From assembly GCA_013397435.1 (NCBI GenBank), contig VZRG01000202.1, forward strand, positions 248,001 through 312,000: a DNA stretch of 64,000 bases, written 5' to 3'. The notes below the pieces were generated by a model, which worked only from the letters and a program-made list of their open reading frames with translations, was not told the DNA's origin and did no database searches. Origin of the DNA: Erythrocercus mccallii. Taxonomy: Eukaryota > Chordata > Aves > Passeriformes > Dicruridae. The position numbers and the translations under genes are program-made. Shown here piece by piece: positions 1-12,940 of the stretch (its first letter is position 1; each line of letters opens with the position of its first letter).

Positions 1-43
1 TTCACTTTTCTGTACAAAATGTCTTGCTAAAGAGAAATAAATG

Positions 44-598
44 GAAGGAGGGGATTGTCTGCTCTGCTCTGCACTGGTGCAGCCTCACCTTGAGTACTGT
101 GTGCACTTTTGGGTGCCACAATATAAGAAAGACTTTGAGCTGTTAGAGAGCATCCAAAGGAGCCAACGAGGATGGTGAAGGGTCTTGAGGTGAAGCCGTG
201 TGAGGAATGGCTGAGGTCACTTGGTCTGTTCAGCCTGGAGGAGGCTGAGGGGAGACCTCATTGCAGTCTGCAAATTCCTTCCGAGGAGAAGAGGAGGGGC
301 AGGCACTGATCTCTTTGCTGTGGTGACCAGTGACAGGACCTGAGGGAATGGCCTGAAGCTGTGTCAGGAGAGGTTTAAGTTCAATATTAGAAAAATGTTC
401 TTCCCTCAGAGGGTGGTTGTGTAATGGAACAGGCTCCTCAGGCAAGTGGTCACAGCACCAACGTGAGAGCATTCAGGGACTGTTTGGACAATGCTCTCGG
501 GCATTATTCTTGGGAATGGTCTTGTGCAGGGCTGGGAGTTGAACTCAGTGACCTTTGTCAATCCCTTCCAGCTCAGCATATTTTGTGATTCTGTCTCT
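44..598 (+). mobile_element. CR1 LINE, 3' end, sense, well preserved
   Basis: This is the 3' terminal part of an avian CR1 non-LTR retrotransposon: the end of the reverse-transcriptase ORF plus the 3' UTR. The signs are the run CTGCACTGGTGCAGCCTCAC, the phrase GGCTGAGGTCACTTGGTCTG, then GAGGCTGAGGGGAGACCTC, the 'ggaacaggctcctcaggcaag' block, and a tail near 575-598 resembling the family's ATTCTATG repeats. It lacks about 12 bases found in most copies just before GAGGCTGAGG. It is 5'-truncated, as almost all CR1 copies are, and its reading frame is broken, so it is inactive. No target-site duplication is expected or visible. Confidence 0.93.
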
Positions 599-811
599 TC
601 TCCGAGAGCTCTTTAGCAGAGCTACACTGTGAAAGGTATCCACTAGGAGAATAATCTCTGGATCCCATTTCAGAAATGTCAATCAGTTTGTATCCACACT
701 GCTCAGTGATAGGCCCCTATAGTACAGACTGATTGTATTTTCCTGCACTGAGGCCACATTGCTACTGACATAGCAAAATCCAGAGATGTAACAACATGTT
801 GGAGGGTGTTT

Positions 812-880
812 TGGTGTTTTGTTTGTTTGTTTGTTTTTGTTATTTTTGTCTTGTTTTGTTTTCTTTTTGCTTTCCTTTTA
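812..880. repeat. GTTT/T-rich low-complexity tract
   Basis: Four uninterrupted GTTT units sit at about 819-835, followed by an irregular T-rich tract with scattered G and C. Simple sequence; a 62-codon open frame running through it (from 806) is a product of the composition, not a gene. Confidence 0.85.
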
Positions 881-3374
881 AGAAGATCTGAAATTAAGCC
901 AGGGCTCCCCAGAATAATGTTCTCTAATGAAGCAGAGCATGTGTTTCATGTTTTAGAGAACGATATGAGGGTACCTGGGGGTGCTGGAGTGTGAAAGACC
1001 TGCTAAGGTCTTGGCAATGTTGGGTGACTTATAAGGCAGAGGTGCAAAACTCCCTTCCACTTACCAGATATAGTATGTGGAAAAGTCTCTACCCAAAACA
1101 AGAAAAAACACCTAGATTTCATCCTGGAGAAAACGAATTGTTTTATACTAAGAGAGAGACCAGAAATTAGGATCTGAAGCACAGTAAAGTGGAAGGCTAT
1201 GTTATTTGCCTTTGTCGGAACAGCTGTTACTTGGTCTTCACTCCAGGGAGGTGAATAAAGTTTCAGTACTGAAAGTTACAGGTCAAAAAGAAGCTCCAAG
1301 TAGAAAGAGCTACAGTTATTCCTCAGTGTTAATTTCTCTGCTTTTGCTACTGACATTGGACTTTGCCTACTCGATATTTTCACTGCATTCCTCCCTATAA
1401 CTTTTTATTTTCCTTTTCCTCTCTGCTTGTCACCCTGAAAATACAAATTCCAGTTGGTGAAGTACTTGTTAAAAGCAAATTTTTATGCTAAATAGTCCCA
1501 TAATGACTTCTGAATTTGAAGCTGAGAAAAATGTATCAGTCTGTCCTTGTAGCACCAAAAAATGCACAAGCCTAGGAAGTTGTATCACATATTTTGATCC
1601 TGTCACATACTTTTAATACAGGTATGTATGATGTTGTTTGTTACATAGACTAAATGGACATTTCTTACATTTCCTAGGATTTTTTGGTCAACTTGTATAC
1701 CAAAACTGGTCCATTTCCATATATCAGCATGGCTTCATGGGCATTCTTATGTAGATTGACAAGTGAGGATCCACCTAAGGAAGACTGAAATTTTGCTGAG
1801 GCCTAGAGAAAAAGTGGATCACTTGTGTTGTTATTTCCTGTAGACAGTAACCTATTGGCTTATTTTAATCCTGCCAAAAAAAAATTAAGTCATCAAAAAA
1901 GAAGTCTAAATTCTTGTGATCAATAATTCAAGTTTGAATTCTCAAGGTGATCATCAAATTCCAGATGGTACATCTTAGGGAGAAAGAGACTGCTATTTTG
2001 TTTTTCTTACCCTCATCAATGAGGCAGAATAATCTTAAGAAAGCAAATACACAAAATATCTCATGAGCCAGATAACCAAACACAGTAAATTATTCTGTAA
2101 TTCCTGAAAGACTGAGTGAGTAAAATGGCAGAAGATGATGCTAAATTATGATTTCCCTGCCTCTACCAGGAAGCTGAGAAACTTTCTAAGTCACTTCATG
2201 TATCTCCTGTTAACTCTGTTCTTATTTCTACTGAAATAGCTGACGAACCAACATCTAGTAACAGCCAGCCAACTATCTGACATACCTGTAGTAATTGATC
2301 TAATCTGTTGATCATGAACGACAAGAAATAAATTTTAGGAGGTCTGATGGAAGGTTGTTTTATACTAACTTTGGAGCTCTGAATGTTCAAAATTGGAAAT
2401 ATTTATGTGCTTTTAAAATACTAAAAAATAATACTGACATGAGGTAATAAAAATCCATAGAAAGGAACAATTTATGACTAATAAAAAGGGACATTGTTCT
2501 CGAAGACATATAATCCCCTAATTATGCTTTAAACATTGGATGAGATGTTCATTGTTTGAGTGCTTTCCATTTGCTAGTGTACTCTTGGCAGACCTTTTAG
2601 AACTTTCAACAGGAAAGAAATGAAATGAGATGGAAAATATTAAAAATTATACTCAAGATACTATTAGTGCACGTGAGCCTCTAATGAACTCCACAATGAG
2701 CTATTAAAATGCATTCACTAACTGCATAACAAAGAGGCAACAGGCTGTACCAAGAAAAGGGGATTTTAATGTGGTCTAATAGCTAAAGAACACAAGTGTA
2801 GATTTGATTTCTTTACAGTTCATATGTAAGCAGCATTGAGGAATTTGCCTTTCTGAAGATCTACTGAACTTGCCATTTGGTCAGTGGAGCTCATTCTCCA
2901 CTGCATTATAACTGCAGCAGTCTTTCAGGGACTTGATAGGGATTAGCCTATTGCTTTATTTTCCACATCTCTATATGGTTGCATTTACCCTGTAACAGAC
3001 AGTAACCAGCTCTTTAGATCTTAAGAAGACAACGTTTTCTAGTCTTAGCTAGACAGGCAATTACCCTCACCTATAGTGTCCCCACTCCATAGATCTTATC
3101 ACTGCTGATTTGTCACTCAAGTAGCCCAGAAAGCAATCCCATGATATTCTGATTTATTTGTCCCCACCAGAATCCTGGAGAGCACTGTGTTGCTCAAAAG
3201 CCTTTTATGAACAAAAGTGAAAACATATCTTTTATGAAAATCCAAGAGGTTATTATTAGTGTAGATGAAATTTTAAAGTCTAGTCACAGAATTGATATTA
3301 GTACAGATCAAATGGTACAGTTACTTCAGAAAATGAAAGACAAAAATAAGACCCAAATATTAACATAAAGAAGT

Positions 3375-3411
3375 CTATTACTATTATTATTATTACTACT
3401 ACTCTTACTAT
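3375..3411. repeat. ATT/ACT triplet microsatellite
   Basis: Short trinucleotide run: CTATTACTATTATTATTATT followed by ACTACTACT. Imperfect and short, so probably of low variability. Confidence 0.8.
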
Positions 3412-5359
3412 AAATATGGTACCCTACCCTATGGGTACATTGAATCAGAAGCATCTTAATTCCTCCACCTGGAGGACTATGATATAGGTATTTTCATATT
3501 TCTTACCCCAGGGCCCACTTTTTATATCTGCTAACATTACTTTACAGCTTTCTCTATTGTTATTTGCTTGCAAGTTCGTGGTGAATCAAACTTTGCTCAA
3601 TATGGTGCATTTTACATAAGCAGGTACTGGTTTTATGTTCTGTGTTGTTCTGTGTTGGTTTCCTTGACGTTCAGACCTGCATTTTATTAAGTGACCACTG
3701 GTGATTTGTTTAGAGCTATGGAGTCCCCAGCATCAGTCTGTACCTTGACTCCAAACATCCTGTACCTTCACTCCCCTGCATCCTGTGTCCCCACTTCCCA
3801 AGGCATCTGCTTTCATACCAGGCCTATATTTCTTCATATATATTTTTGTTAGTGTAGTAAAAAAATTTCCTACACAGAAAATTTACTGTTTACTATTACC
3901 TATATAAAGTTTTGGTTATACCAGTGATAAGTAAAAACTTCAAATTAAGAGTAGCCAGCTCAACATTAGGAAAACTGCAGCTACAGCTAAACAAAATGGA
4001 CACAGAGTTCCAGGTAAGATTAGAAAAGTTCAGAGAAAGGAAAGCTAACAAATCTCAGTCCTGTGGCCTTGCAAAATCCGTAAAAATCAGTAGCCTACTA
4101 CCAGCAATAGCAACACACTTTTTCCTGGGTTGCAGGATATAGGTACCACATCCTCATTTATGTCTCCTAACTAAGTCTGCTAGACTGCAACCTCCAGCAA
4201 GCTGTTTATTTCTTTAGATGCTGAAGCTTGCCTCAATTTAATGTGGTAATTGAGTTTTTAAGCTAAGCAGAATGAATACAAGCCTTCACGCTCCCTCAGT
4301 GCCAATGTGATGATGACAAGAAATGAATAACAAGGGATAAAAAGAGACAGAATCTAAAAGGATTTTGCAAACGGATACCAGATTCTTTTCAAGACAGAGC
4401 TGTAACTTAGCTGTCTTTAAGGCTGAGATCCTTGATTTCTCAGCTACTGGCAGCTACTCATGCTCCTGCTTCAGTTACTAGAAGAATAGGACCATAGCAA
4501 GCTGGAATGAAAATAAAGCAGAGGGGAAAACTAGAAACTATTTGCCTTCAAACTTTTCTATCTGGAGAAATACTGGTAATTTGCTAAAATAACATTAATT
4601 TGATAATTCATTGATCATCAGTCTCACAAGGTCTTAGTGAATGAACTAGTCAGGTTTCATTACACTTGTTTTTCATACGTGCTTTTTCAAAGGCTAGCTA
4701 TTTAGATGGCAATGGGTAATTAAGTAATGTGTCTGTACTGTGAGTGCAGTGGAACCATTCTTCTGTGCTTGGGCTTTTTTTCTGTCTGGACAGAGACCTT
4801 GATCTTATGTGATGTGTTACTCAGCCAGTGTGCAGCTAAACAGCCCAGGGTATGGGGAAGTGGCCTTTGGACCTATTTACAAAAACCTTCAGAGACTTAG
4901 ACCTGTGCTTAACTTGTAAGGTTGAGGGTAGGTTACGTTACAAAACTCGTCTACACACTCAACAGAGATGCTCAGGGAGACCATGGAAGGAGGGGGAGCC
5001 CAAATAATACCCTGCCAGCCTGCTTCCAGGAGCCATCAGTCCCTCACATATCAGTTGAGCAAAAGAAACAAAATCATTTGTGTTCTTATTCAAAAGCCTA
5101 CAGTCCTTCTCAAAATTTTTCTAGATTAGGTGAATTTTAAATTATCATCCTTGTTTTATGAATACTCCTCAAATGCTTATCCCTGTCATGATAAATGCAG
5201 TAATGGTAATGTAAACAAAAGTAAAACCAAAGCCAATCAATTTTGAAATAGCAAAAAGCCTCCAACAAAAAGCCTTTCAAACAGCAATAATTTTTGACCA
5301 CAGAATTAAAACAATATTTTATGTTACCTGATTCATGTCAAAAGGGGTGATTATTCTGC

Positions 5360-5770
5360 TGTATTAAGCACTGTAAGTACTGTTGTAGTCTCACCTGGAG
5401 TACTCTGTGTGATTCTGGGCTTCGCAATCTGAGAAGGATATGAAGGTACTTGAATGTGTCCAGAGAATGGAAACAAAAGTGCCCCACAAGGAGCCACTTA
5501 AGGACTATAGGTTTGTCTAGTTTGAAGAAAAGGAAGCTAAGAGGTGACTCCATTCTCTCTTAAGCTTCTGGAAGACAGTAGGTGGAGAGGGAGCTGCTGT
5601 TCTCCAGTATTCATGGATAGGATATGTTTGAGTGTTCAAAACTGCATCAGGGAAGGTTCAGACTTGACATTAGGAATATTTTTTACTGAAAGGGTGGTCA
5701 AACCTTGTAACAGGCTTCCTAGAATGATGGTTGATTCCCCATTCCTACCAGTTAGAGTAGGTTCTTGAGA
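5360..5770 (+). mobile_element. CR1 LINE fragment, sense, strongly diverged
   Basis: The order of diagnostic blocks matches CR1: a 'tagtctcacctggagtactctgtgtg' block, then GAATGGAAACAAAAGTGCCC in place of the usual rim of the RT end, GACTTGACATTAGGAATATT (usual form 'ggatattaggaaaa'), then 'gggtggtcaaaccttgtaacaggcttcctag'. Many substitutions and the loss of the ATTCTATG tail show it is much older than the copy at the left edge. Inactive. Confidence 0.8.
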
Positions 5771-7370
5771 AACTTAGATTGCAGCTGATGTGTGCCCCCA
5801 ACATAAATGCCACTAATAAGTAGGAATCAACGAATGAACTTAAGAAACCCCCAATTTCTCTAAAAACATGTATAATTGATTTTTTTTTAATATACATCAA
5901 AAAAACTTTTGTCTATTCTTCATAAATTCAGGAGATAGATATAACTACTACTAGCATGTAACTGCCATCAGTTTCATAACTTTCAGACTCAGTGGTAGAC
6001 AACAAAATATCCTAATCAGTTGAGTTGGGATTGGATCTTTCTGCCCATCTGAACCCTGTGATCCAAAGGGGCCCATGTCTCTATTTCATAGTCAGACAAT
6101 ATTTATTTTCTCATCTTCCTTTCACATACATATGGCAACAGAATGTGAGAAAATTAAGAATGTGTGTTATAAATTACAATGTAGTTCAGAACCTTCTGAG
6201 GTTGTAGCTAAATTTGTCTCTGGCAAAATGTAAGGTGTCTGGCTTTCTCTGCAAATGTCTGGAGCACATCCTTCAGTAGTTTTAGGAATAGAGCAAGACT
6301 TCTTTTCACACATGCAAAAAAATATTGATGGCTTGGCTAAATTTTCCAGTAATTTAAACTCCCCAGATTTTCATAATTATGTCTTACTTGAAAAACAATG
6401 CTTTAAATGATGGAAAATAATGTTTTCTAAAATAGAACAAGCTTCCTGACATCAAAACCTTTGAAAACGGGTTCTAGAGGATTCAGAAAGTCCTTCAAAT
6501 CCTCTCATTCATAACACTGCTTGCCACACACTTAAATATTTCAACAGTCCTACTATTTTCTGCCAGCAGATAGCAAACTTGTAATATTTGTATCTGTCAA
6601 GTTTATATTTAACTTTCTCTTTTAAATAAAATACTTACATATTTTTATGTAAATTTTACGGTTTTAATATGAGGGATTAGAGTTAAGGAGAAAACTGACC
6701 TCTGAAAGTATGTATAATTGTCACTTACTGGAAAGGAGGATTGCAGCATTCCTCGTTCCACATAAAAATGTATGTTGAATCAACACTACAAACCTGTTGA
6801 ATATGAAAGCAGATTTTTGTTCAAGAATTTATATGGGGTCAATAGGATTATTTTAAGATTTCTGAATGACACATTTTGTTTCATTGAAATAAAGTAGAGA
6901 CATAGAAGACAAACACTTGCAATTGAAATCGTGTTGAGGTTTATCTTCTAATTTGGAGGAGGAAAGATAGGATTCCAAAACCTTCTGTTCTATAAGATGT
7001 TTCATCTTGACAGAACTATATTTCCTGTCAAAAACCTGTTTCACTGTCTCCTAATCAGTTCATGTGGATCAGTTCTCAATAGTAGAAGTCTGAGACTATT
7101 TATCACTGTATTTTTACTTGAAAGATTAAATTTTAAGAATATCAACTGTATAAATCCTGAAGTGATTGCGTATTAATTGCATCTGAAGAAAGATTGTTAG
7201 AAGTTTGAACAATTTAGGTCATAGAGCTGTTAAAATTCCAGCAAATCTCAGAGAAACAAGTAAAAACCTTCTTGGGACCTGAAGTCTATGGTGTAGACTA
7301 AATTTTCAGTATGTAAATTCATCCAGAAGAAACCATTAAATGATAATCCTTTAAAAATATAAAATAAAAT

Positions 7371-7531
7371 AAGAAAACCCAAACAACCAAAACCATTGAA
7401 ATGACTACCCAAACAAAACAAATAAAACCAAACCAAACCAAAATCCCAAAACAAAAAAACCCCAAAACAAAGCAAAAAACCCAAATCAAAATCAACCCAA
7501 AAAAACCCTAAACAAACAAACAAAAACCCCC
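7371..7531. repeat. A/C-rich low-complexity tract
   Basis: About 160 bases made almost only of A and C on this strand, with units such as CCAAA, CAAAA and CAAA in irregular order. On the minus strand it reads as a G/T-rich tract and gives a 91-codon Phe/Leu/Gly-rich open frame (7248-7523), which I treat as an artefact. Origin unclear: it could be a decayed simple repeat or an old retroelement tail. Confidence 0.85.
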
Positions 7532-9345
7532 ATCCAAATCAGATTTTTCTTTCATTCTTTGGCTTTTCTTTTAGTAAGACACACAGTCCTGAAAGTTTCT
7601 TCTGACTTTCTACAGTAATAATGTTCTGCACTTGCCTTTTTTTTCTCATACACAAATATAAAATGTTTTACAAAGACAAGGAATCCTGAGTGACTTCACT
7701 CTACAAGGAATGCACTGAGGTTAATGATGCATCATTTCAGTCTTCTTGCAGAATGAGCTGAAAACTTGCGTGTAGCAGTTTCCCACGTGTTATTTGTGTT
7801 TCCATTGTTGCATGGTTATTTGTAGGAAAGATTTCCTAGTGCTGTTCCATTGCATGACCCCAGGCCCTGTCAGAAATGGAAAAGCTATTTCTCAGTGGAG
7901 TTCTTGGGCTAAATATTTTAATACAGCAGAAATAAAATAAAATTAAAATAGCCAGGCACAGGAAAAAACATGGTGTTTGAGAAAAAAAATGATGACACTT
8001 TGCTGCACTTTTTCAGTTCTTCTCCTAGAACCATCTTCACCTTTCAAATAATTTCATTATTTATGTCTCAAGATGAAATCTTATACATGAAGCAGAAGTA
8101 AAAATCTCTCTGTTTCCAGTTATTTTTACAATTTTTTGGCTTCTTTTTAAAATTAATAATGTTGCTAGTCAATAATGCCTGGAAATACTATAGTGTAACA
8201 AGGACAATATAGGTTGTTTCATAAAGCATGGAATATCAAAGTATTATGGCAAATTTTCAGAGAATTTTTAAAGAAAAAATCAAGTAATTTAAATTTTATA
8301 GTGATATATCTCAAGGCTAAGAATGCTCCATTCCCCCTTTTCTTTCTTTTCTATAGGAGTTTGAAATTAAAATAGAAGTGTACTTCTAGCACTGCTTGAT
8401 ATGGATCAAACCTCTTCCTAAACTACTACTTAGTTTGCTATTCTAAATACATGATGAAGTAAAAACCTTAACACTTATTTGCAGAAGTACTCTAAATTTT
8501 AGAATTTTTTTAAAACATATTTCTTAGTATAACCCCTTATGAACAGCTTTTCTCAAATAATGTCCCTTTTTTCTTTGTAGAGATAGAATTATTTTAATGT
8601 ATCAATTGTTTTTTATAGTTATATATAGCTTGGTTATTAATTAAGCCAGATTGTCTGAAGCAATATTTTCAGAGACAAGAATAATTATTCATTTTTGAAA
8701 AAAAAAGGTGATCTTGTGTTCATTATGTTTGGTTTTTATTTTTTTCCTATAACAAAAAAGGATTTTTTCCAATTATTTTGTATGTTCCACAGAGAAATAA
8801 TGCCTAAATTGCTCTTCCTGCATTCCTCTTTATTCTGCATTGTATTAGTTTTTCTCATAGCTCAATTTCTACATGACACCAGTAGTTCAGCATGTAGTCC
8901 CAAGACAGAGTTGATTACACTGTTTACATGCTGCTATCTTTGATGACATTTATCTCAGGTGTAATCTCTTTGGAGATAATTTAATTTTTGCTGTTATCAC
9001 CAAGGATGCTTGAAGCATCTTTCAACACAGCATAACATTCTTCTGTTAAGGACCTACTCTTAAAGTACAGCGTTGCAGTTCTGGAGGCTGTGATTCTGTG
9101 TCAACGCTCACACACCTGTCCACCTTTGGTATGCAACCTTTCTTTATTACTGAACTACCAGACTGAAAAGAATGGTGGCAAACCATTGCAATTGCATAGC
9201 TAGCAGCACTGAACAATCTAATTACAATTCTTTAAAATAATTCTAATAATCTTAAAACTCTATGTGATTAAACTAGATAAAATTTGAACCATTATCATGC
9301 TGAAACTTGGCCAAATACAGTCACTTTTTGTATATATTTAATAAT

Positions 9346-9418
9346 TGAAATATATATGTTTAGGTTTATATATGTGTGTGTAGATATAGATAGATATAGA
9401 TGATATAGCTATATATAA
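9346..9418. repeat. TA/TG/TAGATA mixed microsatellite
   Basis: A compound simple repeat: TATATATG, TGTGTGTG, then degenerate ATAGAT units ending in ATATATAA. Confidence 0.8.
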
Positions 9419-10641
9419 GCAAAAGGATTTCACTAGTTCAGGTACCTCAGTTTTTTTCCATTACAAACTGCCAGCATTTCATACATACTGAACACTCATA
9501 ATTGCAAATTGATTGCATTCTAAAGCCTAGAAAATAACCAGTCTATTCCTTTAACTATGAGTTAAAGAGGTCTTTTTTTCCCTCTTTCCAATACTTTATC
9601 CAGTGGTGTATTGCTTCACCCTTAAATACATAATGCATACAGTGATTGACTGTATTTTGGGTACAGGAACCTGTGCTGTTACTGTCCATATGCAGCTAAA
9701 TGACTAGAAGAGAATGTATCAGCATTTATAACTCTTTTTTTCCTTTTTTTTTTCTGTGGTATTAAGTTCACTCAAAATTACGCTTACGGACTTTGCAGCT
9801 TTTGTGTTTTGGCATACTTTGGGATCAAAACCCAAGATTCTGGAGCTCCATTCTGTCAAACTGCCTTTACTACCTGAGACCATCAACTACACAACTGGCA
9901 GCTACCTGGTAAAAGCCATGATGTAGAAATCTCATATAGAGAAAGGAGCAGGTTAAATGGTTAAAGCAGCACTGCAAACATTTAACATTTTGAATATTCC
10001 CTTACAATTCTAATAGTTACAACTGCTGGTCCTCATTTCTACACTTGAACCGAAATTGTAACAATTAAATTCCAGTGAAACATAAGAAAAATACTAATAA
10101 CACAAATTTCACCAAAGGATGGATTAATAATTGGTGGAAATTTGTAGAATACTCCTTGTTTTACCCAAATCATTACTGATCTCTAATTTCAAATTTCAGT
10201 CAGGGAAGTACAGCTTGCCTCTCCCAGCTGCAGTATTCACCCAGTAAAATTAACAAAAACTGAATGCAATAAACTATTTTTCTGACTTTTCTGTGCTTGA
10301 AACAACCACTTCTTCTTGTCCCCTACCCCACAAATTTGATGGGACTCTCAAAAACTGAAGCCAGAGAAGATACTAATTTGCTCAGACATAACAATTACAA
10401 GCTTCAAACATAGCTTATAAATTGCATATAATTTGAAAGCTTTACTGGAACAATATGCACCTGCAAATTGTTAACTAACACCCACAGACACATTTTATGG
10501 ATAAGGCTCTGCTCTTTTAACAACTCACACCGCAGGCAGCTGGAAGAGTCTAAGAATGGTGAATGCTTGAAATTTGTACTAAGTGGTGTTGACATTACAC
10601 TGACTGAAAAATACAACAGTTCCCTTCTCCTTAAAAAGTTG

Positions 10642-10676
10642 CTTTTTTTCTTTCTTTCTTTCCTTTTTTTTTTTTA
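10642..10676. repeat. Pyrimidine tract (TTTC)n/(T)n
   Basis: T-rich run with three to four TTTC units followed by about 12 T. Confidence 0.85.
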
Positions 10677-12060
10677 AAGAAAAGTGCCTCCCATCTGATC
10701 CAACAGGAAAACAAAAACAGATAAAGCAATATCTCTGGGACTGTAAATCGTAGCCAACAATACAGCTGCAAAGTTATAAAACAGCCCCAGAAGAACTGAT
10801 AATTATCATTACCTGGCATCCCTCCAGACTTAATGGCCTCTGTCTCACTGAAAGAAAAGCTGAAACATGTTACACTGTTGTTTCTTTTTGGATAACTCCA
10901 GTGTATCAGTGTGAATGGAAATACTGAAGCTGTGGAGTTTTTGAGGTAGGTAACCACAGTCTTCTGCTATAACAATAATAAGGTTGAACTATGTAAGAAT
11001 TTTACCTTTGTTTACACAATAAGACTAAACAATCATTCTGTGTTCTACTGACAAAAACCTAAAAAACAACAATCACTTATTTGCGCATAAAATCTGAGAG
11101 CTTTAAGATGAAAAATGTCTATTAGTATGTTACCATAGAAGTAGTGTATTGGAAGTGTGGATTCCCAGATTTTTTCATGTCTTATCTAAAATGTAGTAAA
11201 GAAACACATGCATAGTAGACGTGTTGTTTTTTATTAAACTATATAAAACCAGCTGCTGATCTGACTGCACAACTGCCACAGATTTTGTTTTTCATATTAG
11301 TTAAACACATATTTTGAGCTGATTTGGCCATTCTAGATGTATATTTGCAAACAAAACATATCATAGAAAAGTCTTGCTGAACTTAGTAAAACTAACCCAC
11401 CTTGTCTTCAAACAATGAAATAGAAGTATCTTATTTTTTTCCTCATAAGTTTAAAACTTAAGAGCTTTTTATAAACCTTTAAACAGATATCTAAAATTTG
11501 AAAGGCAAATATATCACTTTCATTGCATGTGATAGTTTTAAAGATCCTAAAAAATGTTGCAATTATTTCAAGTGAATACATTTTTCTACATGAGATTTTT
11601 TTTTTCTCATAAAAAGATGACTCAGGAAAATGACATACTGGATAGATGACAACCACTTGAAAATCCAAGAGAAGTTCTGTGTGCATCCTACAGAACCATC
11701 TGAGACAGAGCAGAGAAAGAATCAGGAAGCAAGACAGAGCAGATGACAGCCCATTTGACCTGAGTAAAAGTTGCAGTGTTTCTGCCTTCTAAGGTATATT
11801 CCGTGACAAGAGTCTGAGTGTGTCTGACACATGGAAAACTTTGGCCTTCCCAATATTTTACACTCAGACCACTGTGAACCTGTTGTGTCACTAATACTTC
11901 CAGATGAGAATAAAGTAGTAACCTTCTGTGAATTTTGTTTGGTTTGTTGGTTGAGGATTTTTTTGTAACAGCCCTGGAACTGGCAAGACATTTACTTTAG
12001 TTCCAACTTGCTTTAAATGCTCTCTGTTTGTTAATGTGGTAAGGCATAGCTTTGTAGCTT

Positions 12061-12940
12061 AAATACACTTGGCAAATCCTTGCCTATCTTCAAATTCCCC
12101 CCACCTACTACATATGAAGCTAACCAACACCAAGAAAATAATTCCAACTGTATTCATACTGGGCCAGAGGTCATCCCAATTGGAAAAAGGGGCTTCAGAT
12201 GGTATTTCCTTTATGCCAGCTAATTGCAACCATATGTTTTGTGTGACAGAAAAGGAGGTAAGTATCAGACCCATTAGCCAGGTTAATTGCCTCTTCCACA
12301 GCTGATATTCTGTGTAGCTTTTGTCCTGCAATTTAGCATAGTCTGTGCTGCCTGGTTTTAATTATTTTGTTGTTGCTTCTGCCCTGTTATTTTGTTTACT
12401 GCCAGCAGTGATTTGTAAGCCGTGATATAGGGTTTCAGCTTTTTAATGTCTGAAAGTAAGAATAGTTTTTTCTACCAAATCTTGCCAGGCAATTCTTGGC
12501 TCTTTCCTGCTGTTTCCTTTGTTAGAATGGATGATTTGGAGCATAAACAGCAGAGAAGCCAGGATGATGATAGAAAAGGCATAACATGTATGCATCCAAT
12601 TGGGGTGATGAAGAATTTCACAATTCATCATTCCCCTTGGCCTGCTCAGTTAAGAAAATCTAGTGAAGCAGATGAAAGCTTTGGTGTAGGTAATGTGTAC
12701 ATCAAGGAAATATGTCATTCCAGAAAACAGAAATTATGCTTTGGGAAACCCACACTGAATATCAGCTTCAGAGTGTTCTGTATTTGCCTGTTTTGTTCCT
12801 GCCTTTTCTGAAGATGTTTCTAGGCTTTCAAGAGGTAAGGACATCCCATTTTCCAAACCGTAAACCAACTGGGAAGACACACACGATCAAGGCAGGCAGG
12901 ATTTGCCTTACACCAGTAGCCTCGTGCACATGAAGCATTA
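12061..12940. other. Candidate conserved non-coding stretch
   Basis: This stretch has fewer poly-A/T runs than its surroundings. Between about 12190 and 12450 it contains several homeobox-type TAAT cores (GCTAATTGC, GTTAATTGC, TTTAATTATT) and an E-box, CACAGCTGAT, near 12300. Overlapping frames are open on both strands, including an ATG-started 121-codon frame at 12446-12811 (+), whose product has no motif I recognise and a Cys/Phe-rich end. I infer, without proof, that it may be a vertebrate conserved non-coding element; an exon of a non-coding RNA is the alternative. Confidence 0.25.

Larger units (their letters stand above)
599..5359. other. Unique AT-rich DNA, no gene recognised
   Basis: There is no coding exon, RNA gene or transposon I can name here. 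Open frames on both strands are below 80 codons and look random. The stretch holds a GTTT-rich run near 812-880 and an ATT/ACT triplet run near 3375-3411, listed separately. Confidence 0.6.
5771..12060. other. Unique AT-rich DNA, no gene recognised
   Basis: No exon, RNA gene or identifiable transposon is visible. The content is AT-rich single-copy-looking DNA with low-complexity tracts (7371-7531, 9346-9418, 10642-10676), listed separately. The 108-codon minus-strand frame at 10631-10957 ends in the translated poly-T tract and is not credible as a gene. Confidence 0.6.

Noticed and set aside
7248..7523. 91-codon Phe/Leu/Gly-rich frame resembling a membrane protein (minus)
   Set aside because: It is the translation of an A/C low-complexity tract; hydrophobicity comes from TTT and GGT-type codons in simple sequence.
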